Assembly (NCBI RefSeq): GCF_000468755.1
Contig: NZ_AWEZ01000045.1
Location: forward strand, 208,713 to 272,712
Direction of reading: 5' to 3'
DNA: 64,000 nucleotides
Source: Olsenella profusa F0195
GTDB taxonomy: Bacteria; Actinomycetota; Coriobacteriia; Coriobacteriales; Atopobiaceae
Shown here: positions 26,889 through 35,951 of the stretch, piece after piece
Layout of the letters: every line of letters starts with the position of its first letter
Position numbering within the stretch: position 1 is the first letter of the stretch
The notes under the pieces: model-generated
The model's input: only the letters and a program-made list of their open reading frames with translations
Told to the model about the DNA's origin: nothing
Databases searched by the model: none
Made by a program: the position numbers and the translations under genes

Positions 26889-27902
26889 ATGGCTTTCTTT
26901 GGCTCTGGGCGTGACGAGGCACCAGGGATCAAAAGGCGCGATTCGGGATCAGGTGGCAGGCTGTTCATCATGCTTGTCATCGTGTCCCTCGTCATGTTCA
27001 CGATGAGCGTGCGCGAGGACGGCTCGGGTGCCCTCACCACCGTCCGCGGTGCCTTCATGACGGTCACGACGCCCATTCGCATCGTGGGCTCCGTCGCGTC
27101 CCTTCCCTTTCAGGGCCTCGGCAACGTGTTCTCCAACCTGACCGCGAACCAGGAGTCGCTTTCCGACCTCAGGGCAGAGAACGAGAGGCTCGCGAGCAGG
27201 AATGCCGAGCTCGAGGAGGAGGCACAGGCAGCCACGCGCCTGCAGCAGCTCCTCGAGCTCAAGAACGCGTACAACCTTCAGAGCCAGGCCGCTCGCATCA
27301 TCTCTGCGTCCACGGACTCCTGGACGCGCACGGTCGTCATTGACAGGGGGACGAGCTCGGGCCTGGCCGTGGGCATGCCCGTCACCGACGCGGGTGGTGC
27401 CATCGGCCAGATCATCGAATGCGATGCGGCCTCCTCGACGGTACGCCTCGTCACGGACGAGAACTCGGACGTCTCGGCCATGGTGCAATCCTCACGCGCC
27501 CAGGGCATGCTCAAGGGGTCCACCGATGGCACGCTGCACCTCACGCTCATCTCCACCGATCAAACGGTCAATGTGGGGGACACGATCGTCACGAGCGGGC
27601 TGGGTGGGGTGTTCCCCAAGGGGCTGCCCCTTGGCAAGGTCGCGAGCGTCAACCGTTCCGATGGCGCGCTCTACTATGACATCGAGGTCACCCCGGCCTC
27701 GTCGACGGAGAACTTCGAGGAGGTTCTCGTCATCACGTCGCTCACCGAGGAGCAGGAGGCCAGCTCGCAAGACATCGCCGAGGCCGACTCCCAGGATGCG
27801 GCCGTCGTGGGTGGCGACTCGTCCGGCAGCGATTCCCCCGCGTCCCCGGGTGCGTCGGGGACGGATGCCGCCTCGGGCCCCAAGCGCACGTCGGGACAGT
27901 AG
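26889..27902 (+). CDS. mreC: Rod-shape determining protein MreC
   Basis: The 337-residue product has a short cytoplasmic N-terminus, one membrane segment (about residues 23-40), a coiled coil (LRAENERLASRNAELEEEA) and the beta-rich MreC domain with VIDRGTSSGLAVGMPV and DTIVTSGLGGVFPKGLPLG. It bridges MreB/MreD to cell-wall enzymes outside the membrane. A Ser/Asp/Ala-rich tail follows the conserved domain. The ATG at 26889 follows CGGGAGCG; upstream in-frame codons belong to mreB. Confidence 0.96.
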   Translation: MAFFGSGRDEAPGIKRRDSGSGGRLFIMLVIVSLVMFTMSVREDGSGALTTVRGAFMTVTTPIRIVGSVASLPFQGLGNVFSNLTANQESLSDLRAENERLASRNAELEEEAQAATRLQQLLELKNAYNLQSQAARIISASTDSWTRTVVIDRGTSSGLAVGMPVTDAGGAIGQIIECDAASSTVRLVTDENSDVSAMVQSSRAQGMLKGSTDGTLHLTLISTDQTVNVGDTIVTSGLGGVFPKGLPLGKVASVNRSDGALYYDIEVTPASSTENFEEVLVITSLTEEQEASSQDIAEADSQDAAVVGGDSSGSDSPASPGASGTDAASGPKRTSGQ

Positions 27903-27913
27903 GGGAGGGCAGC

Positions 27914-28471
27914 GTGCAGGTCAATGACTCTAACAAGCATCGACACGATGGCCTCATCCTCGCCATCGTGTGTCTTGTGCTGCAGGTGGGATTTGCGCCC
28001 TACCTCTCCGTCGCCAACGGGCACATCAACTTCGCGTTCATCTACTGCGCCATCGTCTCGCTCACCGTTGGTGGCCGCTTTGGCGTGGCGCTCGGCTTTG
28101 TGGCCGGCCTCGTCTTCGACCTCTGCACGACAGGTCCGATCGGCCTCATGGCGCTGCTGCTCACCATCGCCGCGTTCCTGATGGGGATGGAGAGCCGCAA
28201 CCGCCTGCAGGACGACACCTCCGCCGCCATCATCCTCTTTGTGATCGTGTGCGCCGCCGTGAGCCTCGCCTACAACCTCGCCATGCTCCTCGTGGGCCAG
28301 GCTGCCTCCGTGGTTGACATGTTCGTGTACCGCAGCCTGCCCACCTTTTTCCTGACGTGCATCGCCTTCATACCGTTCGCGTACCTCTTTTCGCGTGGCC
28401 CCTCCCACCATGGCCCCCTTGGTGCCCGGCATACGCGCCATTCGGGCAGGTACAGTCTGGGTAGGCTCTAG
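27914..28471 (+). CDS. mreD: Rod-shape determining protein MreD
   Basis: A 185-residue integral membrane protein with about five hydrophobic segments and the MreD-like stretch GGRFGVALGFVAGLVFDL. It is part of the elongasome with MreC. The GTG start at 27914 follows GGGGAGGG. Its position between mreC and PBP2 is the classical order. Confidence 0.93.
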   Translation: MQVNDSNKHRHDGLILAIVCLVLQVGFAPYLSVANGHINFAFIYCAIVSLTVGGRFGVALGFVAGLVFDLCTTGPIGLMALLLTIAAFLMGMESRNRLQDDTSAAIILFVIVCAAVSLAYNLAMLLVGQAASVVDMFVYRSLPTFFLTCIAFIPFAYLFSRGPSHHGPLGARHTRHSGRYSLGRL

Positions 28472-28477
28472 GGGCGC

Positions 28478-30511
28478 ATGGTGAGTCCCATCGTCATCGT
28501 CATAATCGTGCTCGTGGTTCTCCTCGTGGCGCTCATCGCGGCCTTCCTCCTCCTGGGGCGCCGCTCAGACGAGCACTTCAAGCTGGACATCGGCGGCGGT
28601 GTTCCCACGGCGTCGGGCGGCTCCGACACCTCCAGCGAGTCGGGCTTCAAGTCACGTCTGTCGGGGCTGCACGTCTTCTCTGGCTCCATTCTCGCGATCC
28701 TGCTGGCACGCCTGTGGTCCATGCAGCTTGTCTCCCAGGACGAGTACAGCGCACAGGCCGAGAGGAACCGTACGCGCACCATCTCGGTCACGGCACCGCG
28801 CGGCCGCATCCTCGATCGCAATGGCAAGGAGCTGGTCACCAACCGCGCCAGCCTCTGCGTCGTCGCCAAGTCCGACGTGGCTGACAACGACATGACCGTC
28901 ACCCTTTTGGCCAACCTCATTGGCATGCCCCCCACGGCCGTACGCCGCAACATCCAGGACGCGACGGGTGGTGCGCAGAGCATGCGCACGGTGGCACAGG
29001 ACGTCTCACGTCGCGTCGTTGCCTACATCGAGGCCCATCCGCACGTGTTTCCCGACGTGGAGGTCGTGCAACGCACGCAGCGGCTCTATCCCAGGGGCAG
29101 CCTTGCGGCGCATGTGCTCGGCTATACGGGCGCCATCACGTCCGACCAGGTGAAGGCCATGGGCTCATCAGACGATGGTTCCATAGCGTACGAGATGGGG
29201 GACACCGTCGGCCAGGCGGGCGTCGAGTATGAGTATGAGAGCGTGCTCCAGGGTGTCAAGGGCGAGCAGAACGTCTATGTGGATGCCGACGGCACCGTCC
29301 TCAGCTATGCCTCTGCGGTCGACCCACGCGCGGGCTCCGACGTGACGCTCACCATCGACGCAGACATCCAGGCCGCGGCCGAGAAGGCGCTGTCGGACCG
29401 GATCTCCAAGCTGCGCGCCCAGCACTCCGACTGCAACGGCGGCAGCTGCATCGCGATGGACGTCACCACGGGCGAGGTGCTTGCCATGGCAAGCTACCCC
29501 ACGTACTCCCCAAACATCTTCGTGGGTGGCATCTCGGCGGATGACTGGGATGCGCTCTCCTCGGATGCGGCGAACAACCCACTGCTCAATCGTGCCATCT
29601 CCGGCCAGTATCCCTCGGCATCGACCATCAAGCCCCTCACGGCGCTGGCAGCCCTCAAGAACGGCATCGCCACGCCTGAGTCATCCTATTACTGCACGGG
29701 GTATTGGACGGGCTTTGGCAGTGGCTATGGCCAGTACTGCTGGAAGAAGACCGGGCATGGCGCCGTCAATGTGCAGACGGGCATCACCTACTCCTGCGAC
29801 GTCGTCTTCTACGAGATCGGCAAGGGGTTCTACTACTCGGACGACCCGGAGGCACTGCAGGACACCCTGAGGCAGTGGGGGCTGGGCTCGCGTGAGGGCA
29901 TAGACCTTCCCAACGAGGGCTACGGGCGCGTGCCCACGCCCGAATGGAAGGAGGAGTACTTCTCCTCGTCATCCGCGGACGCCCGCGCCTGGCAGGGTGG
30001 CGATGACACGAACCTCGCCATCGGCCAGGGTGACCTGCTCGTGACGCCGCTCCAGATGGCCTGCGTCTATGCGGGGCTCTCTTTGAGTGGCATCGTCTGG
30101 AAGCCCCACCTGCTCAAGTCCGTGCGTTCCGACGTGGGGTCGGGGAGCGTCATTGCGTACAGGAATCAGGTCAACTACCAGATAGATGTCGACAAGACGT
30201 ATATCGACCTCGTGCATGCCGGCCTCAAGGGCGTCATCTACGATGAGTCCGAGGCGCAGGCGTCGCACTTCACGAACCTCTCGGTGCAGGTTGCGGGCAA
30301 GACGGGTACGGCCGAGGTGACCAATGGCACGCCCACGGGATGGTTTGTGGCGTACTGCCCCATCGACAACCCCCAGTATGTCGTCGCTGCCACCATCGAG
30401 CACAGTGGCTATGGCAGCGACGGTGCGCTCTATGTGGTGCGTGACGTTCTTGGTACCATATACGGTGAGCCCGACACCTCGACGGCCGTCGACTCGAGTG
30501 GGGTGAGGTAG
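28478..30511 (+). CDS. mrdA: Penicillin-binding protein 2 (elongasome transpeptidase)
   Basis: D,D-transpeptidase for lateral peptidoglycan, paired with RodA. In the 677 residues, a PBP dimerisation domain (PRGRILDRNG, VEVVQRTQRLYPRGSLAAHVLGY) precedes the transpeptidase domain with the active-site SxxK in SASTIKPLTAL, an SCD motif (TYSCDVVFYEIG) and KTGTAE. Two hydrophobic segments are visible at the N-terminus (about residues 3-28 and 66-80), where one is usual. The ATG lies 6 bases after mreD. Confidence 0.94.
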   Translation: MVSPIVIVIIVLVVLLVALIAAFLLLGRRSDEHFKLDIGGGVPTASGGSDTSSESGFKSRLSGLHVFSGSILAILLARLWSMQLVSQDEYSAQAERNRTRTISVTAPRGRILDRNGKELVTNRASLCVVAKSDVADNDMTVTLLANLIGMPPTAVRRNIQDATGGAQSMRTVAQDVSRRVVAYIEAHPHVFPDVEVVQRTQRLYPRGSLAAHVLGYTGAITSDQVKAMGSSDDGSIAYEMGDTVGQAGVEYEYESVLQGVKGEQNVYVDADGTVLSYASAVDPRAGSDVTLTIDADIQAAAEKALSDRISKLRAQHSDCNGGSCIAMDVTTGEVLAMASYPTYSPNIFVGGISADDWDALSSDAANNPLLNRAISGQYPSASTIKPLTALAALKNGIATPESSYYCTGYWTGFGSGYGQYCWKKTGHGAVNVQTGITYSCDVVFYEIGKGFYYSDDPEALQDTLRQWGLGSREGIDLPNEGYGRVPTPEWKEEYFSSSSADARAWQGGDDTNLAIGQGDLLVTPLQMACVYAGLSLSGIVWKPHLLKSVRSDVGSGSVIAYRNQVNYQIDVDKTYIDLVHAGLKGVIYDESEAQASHFTNLSVQVAGKTGTAEVTNGTPTGWFVAYCPIDNPQYVVAATIEHSGYGSDGALYVVRDVLGTIYGEPDTSTAVDSSGVR

Positions 30512-30514
30512 CCC

Positions 30515-31756
30515 ATGGCATCGGGATCCGACAACAATCTGGGCCATTCCCTAGGCACCGTCGTCCACGGCATCGCCACGGGCATCTCAGGCGCGCTCTC
30601 CAAGAACCTGAGGAGCCCACGCGTCTCCGCCGCCAGCTCCTCCCGCCGCTCCAACTTCTACCGGCCCCAGCTGCTTGCGGCGCTCGCGCTTACGATATAT
30701 GGGGCGGTGGTCATCTGGTCGGCCTCCCTCACCATTCCCGCGGCATCGTTCCCGCGCCAGATGGCGGGCATCGTCATCGGCCTCATCCTCGCCCTGGGAC
30801 TGTGGCGCTATGACTACCGCGCGCTTGTCAACATGTCCAAGGTGCTCTTTGTCATTGACTGCGCGCTCATGATCATGCCGCTGGTGCCAGGACTCAGCCA
30901 TAACGTCAACGGGGCCACGGGCTGGGTCAAGGTGCCGCTCGTCCCCCTGACGTTCCAGCCGTCCGAGTTTGCCAAGATCGTCACGATCCTCCTCATGGCC
31001 TCCCTCGCGTCCGAGTACAACGGGCGCATGACTTCGTTGCGCGACTACGTCAAGCTCTGTGGCGTGCTGCTCGTCCCGTTCATGCTCATCCTGCTTCAGC
31101 CCGACCTCGGAACGGGTCTCATCGTGCTGGTCATGGGTGCTGCGATCATCATCTGTGCCGGTGCCAAGCGCAGTTGGGTGCTGGTGACGATCGCACTCAT
31201 CGTGCTCTTTGCGACGCTCCTCATCGCCACCTCCGTGACGCCGGGACTGCCTCACGTGCTGAAGCAGTATCAGCTCAATCGACTCATCGTCTTCGTCGAC
31301 CCCTCCGTCGATCCCTCGGGCAATGGCTACAACCTCCAACAGGCCAAGATTGCCGTGGGTTCCGGTGGCTTTCTGGGCAAGGGCATCGGCAACGCCTCCC
31401 AGGCGGGGAGCGGCTTTCTGCCCGAGGCGCAGACCGATTTCGTCTTTGCCCTGCTCGCAGAGGAATTCGGCTTTGTCGGAACCATCGTCCTTCTGGGCCT
31501 CTTCGGCATGCTCATCTTTTCGACCATCGCGCTCGCCCAGCGCGTCGAGGCTCCCTTTGGCAAGCTCGTGCTCGTGGGCATCGCGACGATGTGGTCCTTC
31601 CAGCTCCTGCAGAACGTGGGCATGTGCATTGGCATCATGCCCATCACCGGCATTCCGCTGCCCTTCATCAGCTTCGGCTCCTCGTCCATGATCATGCAGC
31701 TCATGACGGTGGGGCTGGTGCAGTCGGTATGGCACCACATTCCCAAGACGGCATAG
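30515..31756 (+). CDS. rodA: Rod-shape peptidoglycan polymerase RodA
   Basis: A SEDS-family glycosyltransferase with about ten membrane segments over 413 residues. Conserved SEDS parts include GATGWVKVPLVPLTFQPSEFAK, LLQPDLGTGLIVL, GFLPEAQTDFVFALLAEEFGFVG and the C-terminal ITGIPLPFISFGSSS. A hydrophilic N-terminal extension of about 50 residues precedes the first membrane segment. It starts three bases after PBP2, its usual partner. Confidence 0.96.
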   Translation: MASGSDNNLGHSLGTVVHGIATGISGALSKNLRSPRVSAASSSRRSNFYRPQLLAALALTIYGAVVIWSASLTIPAASFPRQMAGIVIGLILALGLWRYDYRALVNMSKVLFVIDCALMIMPLVPGLSHNVNGATGWVKVPLVPLTFQPSEFAKIVTILLMASLASEYNGRMTSLRDYVKLCGVLLVPFMLILLQPDLGTGLIVLVMGAAIIICAGAKRSWVLVTIALIVLFATLLIATSVTPGLPHVLKQYQLNRLIVFVDPSVDPSGNGYNLQQAKIAVGSGGFLGKGIGNASQAGSGFLPEAQTDFVFALLAEEFGFVGTIVLLGLFGMLIFSTIALAQRVEAPFGKLVLVGIATMWSFQLLQNVGMCIGIMPITGIPLPFISFGSSSMIMQLMTVGLVQSVWHHIPKTA

Positions 31757-31766
31757 GGGTGATCTC

Positions 31767-32609
31767 GTGACAAAGCGCAGGAGGAAGTCCGTGGCGCCCG
31801 GCCTCGTCGTTGATGCGCTCGGCACGGGCAGGCGCGTCTTCGCGAGGGCGGGGGAGGATGTCACCATCAGCGTGCTCGTCGACCCCCGCACGCCCGCATG
31901 GCTGGCCGCGGCGGTGAGGGACGTGCTCGTTCCCGAGCGGACGGGCGCCCATGTCGGCGTGCGCCCGCTGGGCACGGCGCCGCTGATGCCGGCAGGGGAT
32001 GCGTGCATCGTGCTGTCCGCAGGGGCCCTGCCGCAGGTGGGGCAGACCACGACCCCGCTCTGTGTGCTCCTGCCGGCATCGCGGCGGGCGACACCCGTCG
32101 CGTCGCCGCAGGTGACGCCCATACCCTGTGCGGATGCGCGCCAGGTGGCGCCGTCGCTTGCCGCGTGGCTCCTTGCCGCCATGGCCCATCGCGAGCTTGC
32201 CCTGGCGGCGAGCTTCCCCTTCTGCCGTCCCGAGGCGACGCGCCGTTTCATCGCGCGCTGCGCCCGTGAGAATGCCGCCGTGGGTGCCCTGCCGCTCATC
32301 CCCGGTGCCGACATGCCGGTCATGACGGCCAATCAGCTGCGCATGGCCTTTGAGGTCCTGGCGGCGCATGGGCTGGAATCGGACGTTCGGGACGCGTTGG
32401 TGCTGGTGGGGGTCATTGGCGCTGGCCTCGTCTATCGGCAGGTGGCACGCAGGCTCCCACAGCCCACGGGACCCCTCGGTTGGGCGCTCAGGGGTGTCGT
32501 GGGCTATACGGGCAGCATTGTCACGGGCATGGCGCTTGGATGCATCGTCGGCCACGTGGTGGATGGGCGTCACCATGCCACGAGGGGTTGTGCCCGCCGA
32601 GCCGTGTGA
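31767..32609 (+). CDS. DUF697-like protein of unknown function
   Basis: A 280-residue product. The C-terminal part (about residues 170-270) resembles DUF697: MPVMTANQLRMAFEVLAAHG, a stretch ending GAGLVYRQVARRL, and WALRGVVGYTGSIVTGMALG, corresponding to the family's conserved Gln-Met, Gly-rich and Gly-Tyr-Gly-Thr blocks. In many relatives this domain follows a GTPase; here no P-loop is visible and the N-terminal half is Ala/Val/Pro-rich. GTG start after AGGGGTGATC, 10 bases after rodA. Its place in the shape operon suggests an envelope role, which is inference. Confidence 0.75.
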   Translation: MTKRRRKSVAPGLVVDALGTGRRVFARAGEDVTISVLVDPRTPAWLAAAVRDVLVPERTGAHVGVRPLGTAPLMPAGDACIVLSAGALPQVGQTTTPLCVLLPASRRATPVASPQVTPIPCADARQVAPSLAAWLLAAMAHRELALAASFPFCRPEATRRFIARCARENAAVGALPLIPGADMPVMTANQLRMAFEVLAAHGLESDVRDALVLVGVIGAGLVYRQVARRLPQPTGPLGWALRGVVGYTGSIVTGMALGCIVGHVVDGRHHATRGCARRAV

Positions 32610-32646
32610 GCGCAGGGCACGGTAAGCATGTGAAGGCCGATTGTTG

Positions 32647-32675
32647 TTGACGGGGCGCCTCTGCGCTGGTAACAT
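32647..32675 (+). promoter_or_regulatory. Promoter of rplU-rpmA
   Basis: -35 TTGACG (32647-32652), a 17-base spacer and -10 TAACAT (32670-32675). It lies 40 bases before the rplU start and after the DUF697-like stop, fitting a separate ribosomal-protein unit. Confidence 0.75.
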
Positions 32676-32715
32676 CACTGGCTGTTGCACTTACAGGCAC
32701 CAAGAAAGGTAGAAC

Positions 32716-33054
32716 ATGTACGCAATCGTTACCACTGGGGGCAAGCAGTATAAGGTTGCCAAGGGTGACGTCATCGACGTCGAGAGGCTCGATGCGCAAC
32801 CTGGCGACGAGGTCAAACTTGACGTACTCATGCTGAGCGACGGCACGCAGACGGTCGCTGGCACTGCCGACCTCGGGAGGAAGAAGGTCACCTGCGAGGT
32901 GCTTGAGCACCTCAAGGACGAGAAGGTGCTCGTCTTCAAGCTCAAGAAGCGCAAGCGCTACCACCGCACCAAGGGTCATCGTCAGCAGCTCACCAGACTT
33001 GAGGTCTCCTCGCTGCCCCGCATGGCGGCCGCTTCGTCCGAGAAGCCCGAGTAA
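32716..33054 (+). CDS. rplU: 50S ribosomal protein L21
   Basis: A 112-residue protein of the large subunit, binding 23S rRNA. It begins MYAIVTTGGKQYKV and contains the basic KKRKRYHRTKGHRQ region conserved in bL21. A short extra C-terminal tail of about 10 residues follows the usual end. AGAAAGGTAGA precedes the ATG. It is followed by rpmA, the usual pair. Confidence 0.98.
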   Translation: MYAIVTTGGKQYKVAKGDVIDVERLDAQPGDEVKLDVLMLSDGTQTVAGTADLGRKKVTCEVLEHLKDEKVLVFKLKKRKRYHRTKGHRQQLTRLEVSSLPRMAAASSEKPE

Positions 33055-33089
33055 CGTAGGCATAGAGACAGAGATAGGCAGGTACCGCT

Positions 33090-33341
33090 ATGGCTCACAA
33101 GAAAGGCCAGGGCACTTCCCGCAACGGTCGTGACTCCAACTCCCAGCGTCTGGGCACCAAGGTCTTTGGTGGTCAGGCCATCAAGGCCGGCCAGATCATA
33201 GTCCGTCAGCGCGGCACTCACATCACCCCTGGGGAGAATGTGGGTCGTGGCAGGGATGACACCCTCTTTGCGCTTGCCGATGGCATCGTCGAGTTCAAGA
33301 GGGGCAAGAAGCACTACGTGCATGTGCGTACGACCGCCTAG
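33090..33341 (+). CDS. rpmA: 50S ribosomal protein L27
   Basis: An 83-residue bL27. It starts [20 protein letters not shown] and contains [20 protein letters not shown], both diagnostic. The mature-type N-terminus is present without the cleaved extension seen in some Firmicutes. Confidence 0.98.
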   Translation: MAHKKGQGTSRNGRDSNSQRLGTKVFGGQAIKAGQIIVRQRGTHITPGENVGRGRDDTLFALADGIVEFKRGKKHYVHVRTTA

Positions 33342-33468
33342 TCCCTCCCATGTCTGATGAGTCTCCTCGGAGGCCCCTCCCGTGGCTATGTTTCAAGATG
33401 GGTACGCCTGCGCCTGCGGGCTTGTCATGACGAGGGCGTGCACCTACCCTATGCATAGGCACCACAGC

Positions 33469-33496
33469 GGCTCCCGGGTTGACCGGGAGCCTTTTT
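33469..33496 (+). terminator. Rho-independent terminator in the rpmA-trpP gap
   Basis: A perfect nine-base stem, GGCTCCCGG/CCGGGAGCC, with a five-base loop followed by TTTTT. It lies 128 bases after rpmA and 74 bases before the TrpP-like gene. It may end the ribosomal unit or act as an attenuator in a leader. The rest of the 228-base gap shows no promoter or RNA motif that I can name. Confidence 0.8.
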
Positions 33497-33569
33497 GTCC
33501 TCGCCATGGCCACGGCCATACCCCGTGCCCGCGCGGCCATCCGCCCCCTCAGAGAAAGGCACTGCCCCC

Positions 33570-34130
33570 ATGGACAACGAACAGCGCGAGCCCCGCACCG
33601 TCACCACCAGCTCCAAGGATCGTTCGGGCAAGCTCGACGTGACCTCCCTGGTGCTCGTGGCCATCCTGCTGGCGGCGGGGTTCGTGCTTAACCTCACGGT
33701 AGGCAAGGCGCTGGCCATCACGGGCATCCAGCCCGAGTTCATCATCTCGGCCTACTGTCTCGCGACCATCATCCTCATCCCAACCGTTCCACAGGCGCTC
33801 GTGATTGCCGTGCTCGCGGCGACCGTCATCCAGGTCACCACGTCCATCCCGGGCGTGGAGTATCTCTGTGACCTACCCGCCATCCTGGTGATGTTTGCGT
33901 TCGCGCGCGCCGTGGACAGGAGGGGCAAGGCGTCCGTGCTGCCGTTCGTGGGCGCCTTTCTCACCACCACGGTCTCCGGCCTCATCTTTGCGGTCGTGGG
34001 CACCTTCGCCATGGGGGCTGACCCTGCGACTATCGCCCTCAAGCTCCCCATCGTCTTTGGCACGGCCTTGGCCAATGCCATCGTCGTGCAGGTGCTCTAC
34101 CTGCCTCTCAAGAAGGCGGCAAAGCGATAG
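33570..34130 (+). CDS. ECF transporter S component, TrpP-like (predicted tryptophan uptake)
   Basis: A 186-residue protein with about five to six membrane segments after a charged N-terminus of about 30 residues. The pattern IILIPTVPQALVIAVLAATVIQVTTSIPG followed by DLPA and a C-terminal GTALANAIVVQVLYLPL resembles the TrpP tryptophan transporter family. It is followed by ECF ATPase and T genes, so it is probably the substrate-binding subunit of an energy-coupling-factor importer. Tryptophan specificity is inferred from family resemblance. ATG at 33570; the ribosome site (AAAGG) is weak. Confidence 0.75.
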   Translation: MDNEQREPRTVTTSSKDRSGKLDVTSLVLVAILLAAGFVLNLTVGKALAITGIQPEFIISAYCLATIILIPTVPQALVIAVLAATVIQVTTSIPGVEYLCDLPAILVMFAFARAVDRRGKASVLPFVGAFLTTTVSGLIFAVVGTFAMGADPATIALKLPIVFGTALANAIVVQVLYLPLKKAAKR

Positions 34131-34184
34131 GGGTCATGTGTCGCCGCGGTGCGCGGGCGCCGCGGTGGCCTGTGACGGGAGGCG

Positions 34185-35951
34185 GTGGCTCGTACGGAGC
34201 GCGCAGCAACGATAGTCTCGCTCGACCGGGTGTCCTTTAGCTATGAGGGTGCCGCCCACGCTGCCCTGGATGACGTCTCCCTCACGGTGGCGCGCGGGGA
34301 GTTCCTGGGCATCATCGGTCCCTCCGGTGCTGGCAAGACGACGCTTACCCATGTGCTTTCGGGGGCGGTGCCGCATCACTTCTCCGGTACGTTCCAGGGC
34401 ATCTGCACCGTAGACGGCCGGGACACCTGCACGGTGGGACTGACGGACGTCTCTCGGGTCCTGGGATCGGTCCTGCAGGACATCGATGCCCAGATGGTCG
34501 CCTCCAACGTCGAGGACGAGATGCTCTATGGGCTGGAGAACTTTGGTGTGCCCCATGGGGACATCCCCGCGCGCGTCTTGTGGGCGCTGCATGTCTGCGG
34601 CATCGCCGAGCTCTTGCATCGTGACATCTCGACCCTCTCGGGCGGGCAGAAGCAGAAGGTGGCCATCGCCGCCATCCTTGCGCTGCGACCACAGATCCTC
34701 GTGCTCGACGAGCCGACGGCGGCCCTCGATCCCGTGTCGTCACGCGCCGTGTTCGAGACGCTGCGCGAGCTCAACAACGACGAGGGCATCACGGTCCTTG
34801 TCGTGGAGCAGAAGGTCGCCCTGCTCGCGGAGTTCTGCTCGCGCCTCTGCGTGCTCGCGGACGGGCGCGTGGAGCGCATCGGCACGCCGCGCGAGGTGTT
34901 TGCGCACGCCGGCGAGCTGCGGCGTGTGGGTGTGGACAGCCCCCGTTCCACCCGCATCTCCAACAGGCTCGCATCGCTCGGTCTGCTTGCCGAGGGGGAA
35001 GTGTGTCTCACGCCACCCGAGGTCGAAGACGCCATCGCGCACGTGGTGGGGGAGGATGCGTCGGCGCCGTCCGCGGCGCAGCGGGGGAGCTCGCCCGCGT
35101 CGGTGGTACCTTTCGCCTCCTCCACGACATGCGACCCCGTGCTGTCCTTTGCGCAGGTGGGATTCGCCTATCCCGGCAACACGGCCTCGGTGCGGGGGCT
35201 CACCTTTGACGTGCGTCCCCAGGAGCTCCTTGCCGTCATTGGCCAGAACGGGGCGGGAAAGACCACCATGACCAAGCTCATGAATGGCCTTCTGAAGCCC
35301 GACGAGGGGTCGGTCACCATCTGTGGGCTTGACACGCGCCAGGTGCGTACCAGCGAGCTGGCCCAGCATGTCTCCACGCTCTTCCAGGATCCCAACCGCC
35401 AGATCTGCAAGGACACGGTCGTGGAGGAGGTCGCCTTCTCACTGGGCCTTCTGGGCATCGACCATGACGAGGCGCTGCGCCGCGCGGAAGATACGGTCGG
35501 GCACTTCTCGCTGCCGGGCGACGCCGCCCCCTTCTCACTGGGTCGGGGCCAGCGACAGATCGTGGCGCTCGCCTCAGTGGTCGTCACCAATCCGCGCGTC
35601 CTCATCCTGGACGAGCCCACCAGTGGCCTCGACTATCACGAATGCATGGTCGTCATGGATGCCGTCGAGGCGGCGCGCGAGCAGGGCTGTGCCGTCATCA
35701 TGGTCTGTCACGACATGGAGGTCGTCTCCGACTTCGCCTCCCGCCTCGTCGTGATGGCGCAGGGGCGCATCGTGGCCGACGGGGACACGCGACGCGTGTT
35801 CTCCGATGACGCCGTCATGCGCCAGGCCTTCGTGGACGCCCCCGAGGTCATGCGCATCGCCCGTGCTCTGGACGCTCGAGTCTCCCCGGCGTTTTCGGGG
35901 GCCACGGAGGTATCGGACATCGTCTCCATCACGAAGGGGCTGGTGGGCTAG
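34185..35951 (+). CDS. ECF transporter ATPase, fused A and A' domains
   Basis: A 588-residue fusion of two energising ATPases. Domain 1 has Walker [10 protein letters not shown], signature LSGGQKQK and Walker [14 protein letters not shown]. Domain 2 (from about residue 320) has Walker [10 protein letters not shown], an unusual signature LGRGQRQ in place of LSGGQ, and [10 protein letters not shown]. In many genomes these are separate EcfA and EcfA' genes. The GTG at 34185 follows ACGGGAGGC. It works with the T subunit immediately downstream and probably with the TrpP-like S subunit upstream. Confidence 0.9.
   Translation: MARTERAATIVSLDRVSFSYEGAAHAALDDVSLTVARGEFLGIIGPSGAGKTTLTHVLSGAVPHHFSGTFQGICTVDGRDTCTVGLTDVSRVLGSVLQDIDAQMVASNVEDEMLYGLENFGVPHGDIPARVLWALHVCGIAELLHRDISTLSGGQKQKVAIAAILALRPQILVLDEPTAALDPVSSRAVFETLRELNNDEGITVLVVEQKVALLAEFCSRLCVLADGRVERIGTPREVFAHAGELRRVGVDSPRSTRISNRLASLGLLAEGEVCLTPPEVEDAIAHVVGEDASAPSAAQRGSSPASVVPFASSTTCDPVLSFAQVGFAYPGNTASVRGLTFDVRPQELLAVIGQNGAGKTTMTKLMNGLLKPDEGSVTICGLDTRQVRTSELAQHVSTLFQDPNRQICKDTVVEEVAFSLGLLGIDHDEALRRAEDTVGHFSLPGDAAPFSLGRGQRQIVALASVVVTNPRVLILDEPTSGLDYHECMVVMDAVEAAREQGCAVIMVCHDMEVVSDFASRLVVMAQGRIVADGDTRRVFSDDAVMRQAFVDAPEVMRIARALDARVSPAFSGATEVSDIVSITKGLVG

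Noticed and set aside
33382..33642. A possible leader peptide in front of the TrpP-like gene
   Set aside because: A GTG with an upstream GGAGG exists, but the frame has no Trp codons, runs through the terminator and into the next gene, and shows no attenuation design. No T-box motif was found either.
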